From: Nocardia tengchongensis
Lineage (GTDB): Bacteria; Actinomycetota; Actinomycetes; Mycobacteriales; Mycobacteriaceae
DNA length: 64,000 nt
Direction: 5' to 3'
Assembly: GCF_018362975.1 (NCBI RefSeq)
Contig: NZ_CP074371.1
Location: 248,001 to 312,000 of the forward strand
The notes below the pieces were generated by a model that worked only from the letters and a program-made list of their open reading frames with translations, searched no databases and was not told where the DNA came from. The translations under genes were made by a program, and so were the position numbers. Below, piece after piece: positions 62,775 through 64,000 of this stretch; the stretch's first letter is position 1; every line of letters starts with the position of its first letter.

Positions 62775-64000
62775 TTACGTTCCCGGCAGGTCGGCGATCT
62801 GGATCATCTCGTCGCCGCGGGAGCGGGACCAGAGGATGCCACGACCCGGCGGCAGGCGCATGGGGCGGATGTCGCCGATGAGTTTGCCTTCGTCCCGGGA
62901 GCCGCTCATGAGCAGGGCGGGGACGGAGAGGTTCTTCATCGAGCCCAGGACCTGGTCGTAGAGGGCTCGGGAGATGCCGCCCATATTGCGTGAGATGACG
63001 ACGTGCAGGCCGATATCGCGGGCCTGCGGGAGCAATTCGATCAAGGCGCCCAAGGGGTTTCCGCCGGCGACGACCATGTCGTAGTCGTCGACGACGACGT
63101 AGATCTCCGGGCCGGTCCACCAGTCGCGGTCGCGTAGCTGTTGCGGGGTGATGTCGGAGCCGGGGATGCGCTTGGACAGGTAGTTGACGACTTCCTTGAT
63201 CATGCCGCCGCAGGTCTGCGAGGAGGTCGAGTAGCCGGCGAGCTGGTCGCCTTCCAGGACGCCGAGCAGGGTGCGGCGGTAGTCGATGAGGATGACGCGC
63301 GCGGTGTCGGCGTTGGAGTTCTCGGCGAGGCCGCGAATGATGTTGCGCAGCACCGTGGTCTTGCCGGACTCGACTTCGGAGAAGACCATGAAGTGCGGGT
63401 CTGAGGCGAAGTCGAGGACGATCGGCTGCAGTTCGGATTCGCCGATGCCGATGACCACCTTGGTGGGTCCCTGCTGAATACCGTTGCGGTGCGCCAGTTC
63501 CAGGATCCGTTCGCGCGGCACGCTGCCGGGCAGGGTGCGGACCTCGGGTGCGCGGCGTTCGCCCCAGATGGCCTGCATCTCGGTACGCGCGGCGGCCACG
63601 CCCTCGGCCAGGTTCTGCGGATCGGTGTCGGAGTCCAGGCGCGGCATGGCGATGAGCATGTGCAGCTGGTCGGCGGTGAGTCCGCGGCCGGGCCGGTTGA
63701 GCGGCACGTTGACGGCGACGCGGCGGCCCATCTCGGAGTCGGACGGGTCACCCAGGCGCAGTTCGATGCGGGTACCGATCATGTCCTTGACCGAGGCCCG
63801 GATCTCGCCCCAGCGGTTGGCGCCGAGGATCACGTGGATGCCGTACGAGAGACCTTGTGCGGCAAGCTGTCCGACCATCGGCTCCAGGCTGTCGAATTCC
63901 TCGCGGACGACCTGCCAGTTGTCGATGACCAGGAAGACGTCGCCGAAACGGTCGGCCAGCACCGGGTCATCGGACTGCGCCGCCTGGGCGGCGTGCTTGC
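62775..64000 (-). CDS. eccC: Second type VII secretion ATPase EccC, C-terminal part (5' end beyond the window)
   Basis: The last 408 codons of another EccC, paralogous to the one at 27206. The second ATPase's Walker B region (GDVFLVIDNWQ) and GANRWGEIRASVKDMIGTRI are followed by the third ATPase domain, whose Walker A reads FSEVESGKTT: the first Gly of GxxxxGK is Ser. Both EccC copies have the closing PPGRG. No frameshift is seen. It is convergent with the small exported gene. The rest of this second ESX system must lie beyond 64000. Confidence 0.92.
   Translation of the reverse strand, partial: KHAAQAAQSDDPVLADRFGDVFLVIDNWQVVREEFDSLEPMVGQLAAQGLSYGIHVILGANRWGEIRASVKDMIGTRIELRLGDPSDSEMGRRVAVNVPLNRPGRGLTADQLHMLIAMPRLDSDTDPQNLAEGVAAARTEMQAIWGERRAPEVRTLPGSVPRERILELAHRNGIQQGPTKVVIGIGESELQPIVLDFASDPHFMVFSEVESGKTTVLRNIIRGLAENSNADTARVILIDYRRTLLGVLEGDQLAGYSTSSQTCGGMIKEVVNYLSKRIPGSDITPQQLRDRDWWTGPEIYVVVDDYDMVVAGGNPLGALIELLPQARDIGLHVVISRNMGGISRALYDQVLGSMKNLSVPALLMSGSRDEGKLIGDIRPMRLPPGRGILWSRSRGDEMIQIADLPGT

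Noticed and set aside
1..64000. tRNA, rRNA, CRISPR array, insertion sequence, prophage or attachment site
   Set aside because: No cloverleaf-like sequence, spaced direct repeats, transposase or integrase frame was noticed on either strand; no scanning program was run.

Overview
The window looks like chromosomal DNA of a mycolic-acid actinobacterium, most likely Nocardia or a close relative. It is very GC-rich with G/C-biased third codon positions. It carries mycobacteria-like gene orders (glmS ... glmM-rpsI-rplM; infA-rpmJ-rpsM-rpsK-rpsD-rpoA-rplQ-truA; mtnP next to a GalE-like epimerase), several type VII secretion (T7SS/ESX) genes, and families typical of Nocardia (DUF7373 lipoproteins, DUF6802). 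No rRNA, tRNA, CRISPR array, transposase or prophage was recognised. All function calls come from motifs and remembered family features; no database search was run.

Layout. 1-5.4 kb: end of a LysR regulator, NAD(P)HX repair enzyme, cupredoxin lipoprotein, glmS, alpha/beta hydrolase. 5.4-8.6 kb: a minus-strand set of T7SS-substrate-like genes (DUF6802 calcium-loop protein, EspC-like protein, long WXG protein broken by three apparent frameshifts). 8.7-13.2 kb: PspC protein, ABC-F ATPase, glmM, rpsI, rplM. 13.4-26.4 kb: signalling and envelope genes (large repeat protein, FHA-ABC exporter, zinc metallopeptidase lipoprotein, FHA protein, Ser/Thr kinase, two DUF7373 lipoproteins). 26.5-37.5 kb: an ESX-4-type secretion locus (two WXG100 proteins, eccC, eccD, mycP, eccB, eccE), lying between rplM and truA as ESX-4 does in Mycobacterium tuberculosis. 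37.5-41 kb: FMN reductase, epimerase, mtnP, csoR. 41-46.3 kb: three AraC regulators alternating with two nitrilase-like genes, one lacking the catalytic Cys and one decayed. 46.5-51.3 kb: truA/rpoA/ribosomal protein operon. 51.7-64 kb: a second T7SS-associated region (EspI-like MinD/ParA ATPase, pseudokinase, two more DUF7373 lipoproteins, DUF4254, GntR-GNAT operon, small exported protein, and a second eccC running off the window).

How the genes work together. ESX core genes would form an inner-membrane secretion machine: EccB/C/D/E membrane complex, MycP protease, WXG100 cargo. Around each eccC there is a receptor-like kinase-fold membrane protein followed by two DUF7373 lipoproteins. In the first copy the kinase looks active; in the second the catalytic HRD aspartate is Asn. 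FHA-domain proteins beside the active kinase suggest phosphorylation-dependent control of transport, which is an inference.

Caution on sequence quality. At least six otherwise intact reading frames break at short G or C runs and can be repaired by one base each. This looks more like homopolymer error in the assembly than gene decay. The nitrilase remnant at 43.2-44.0 kb is different: it also lacks internal sequence.
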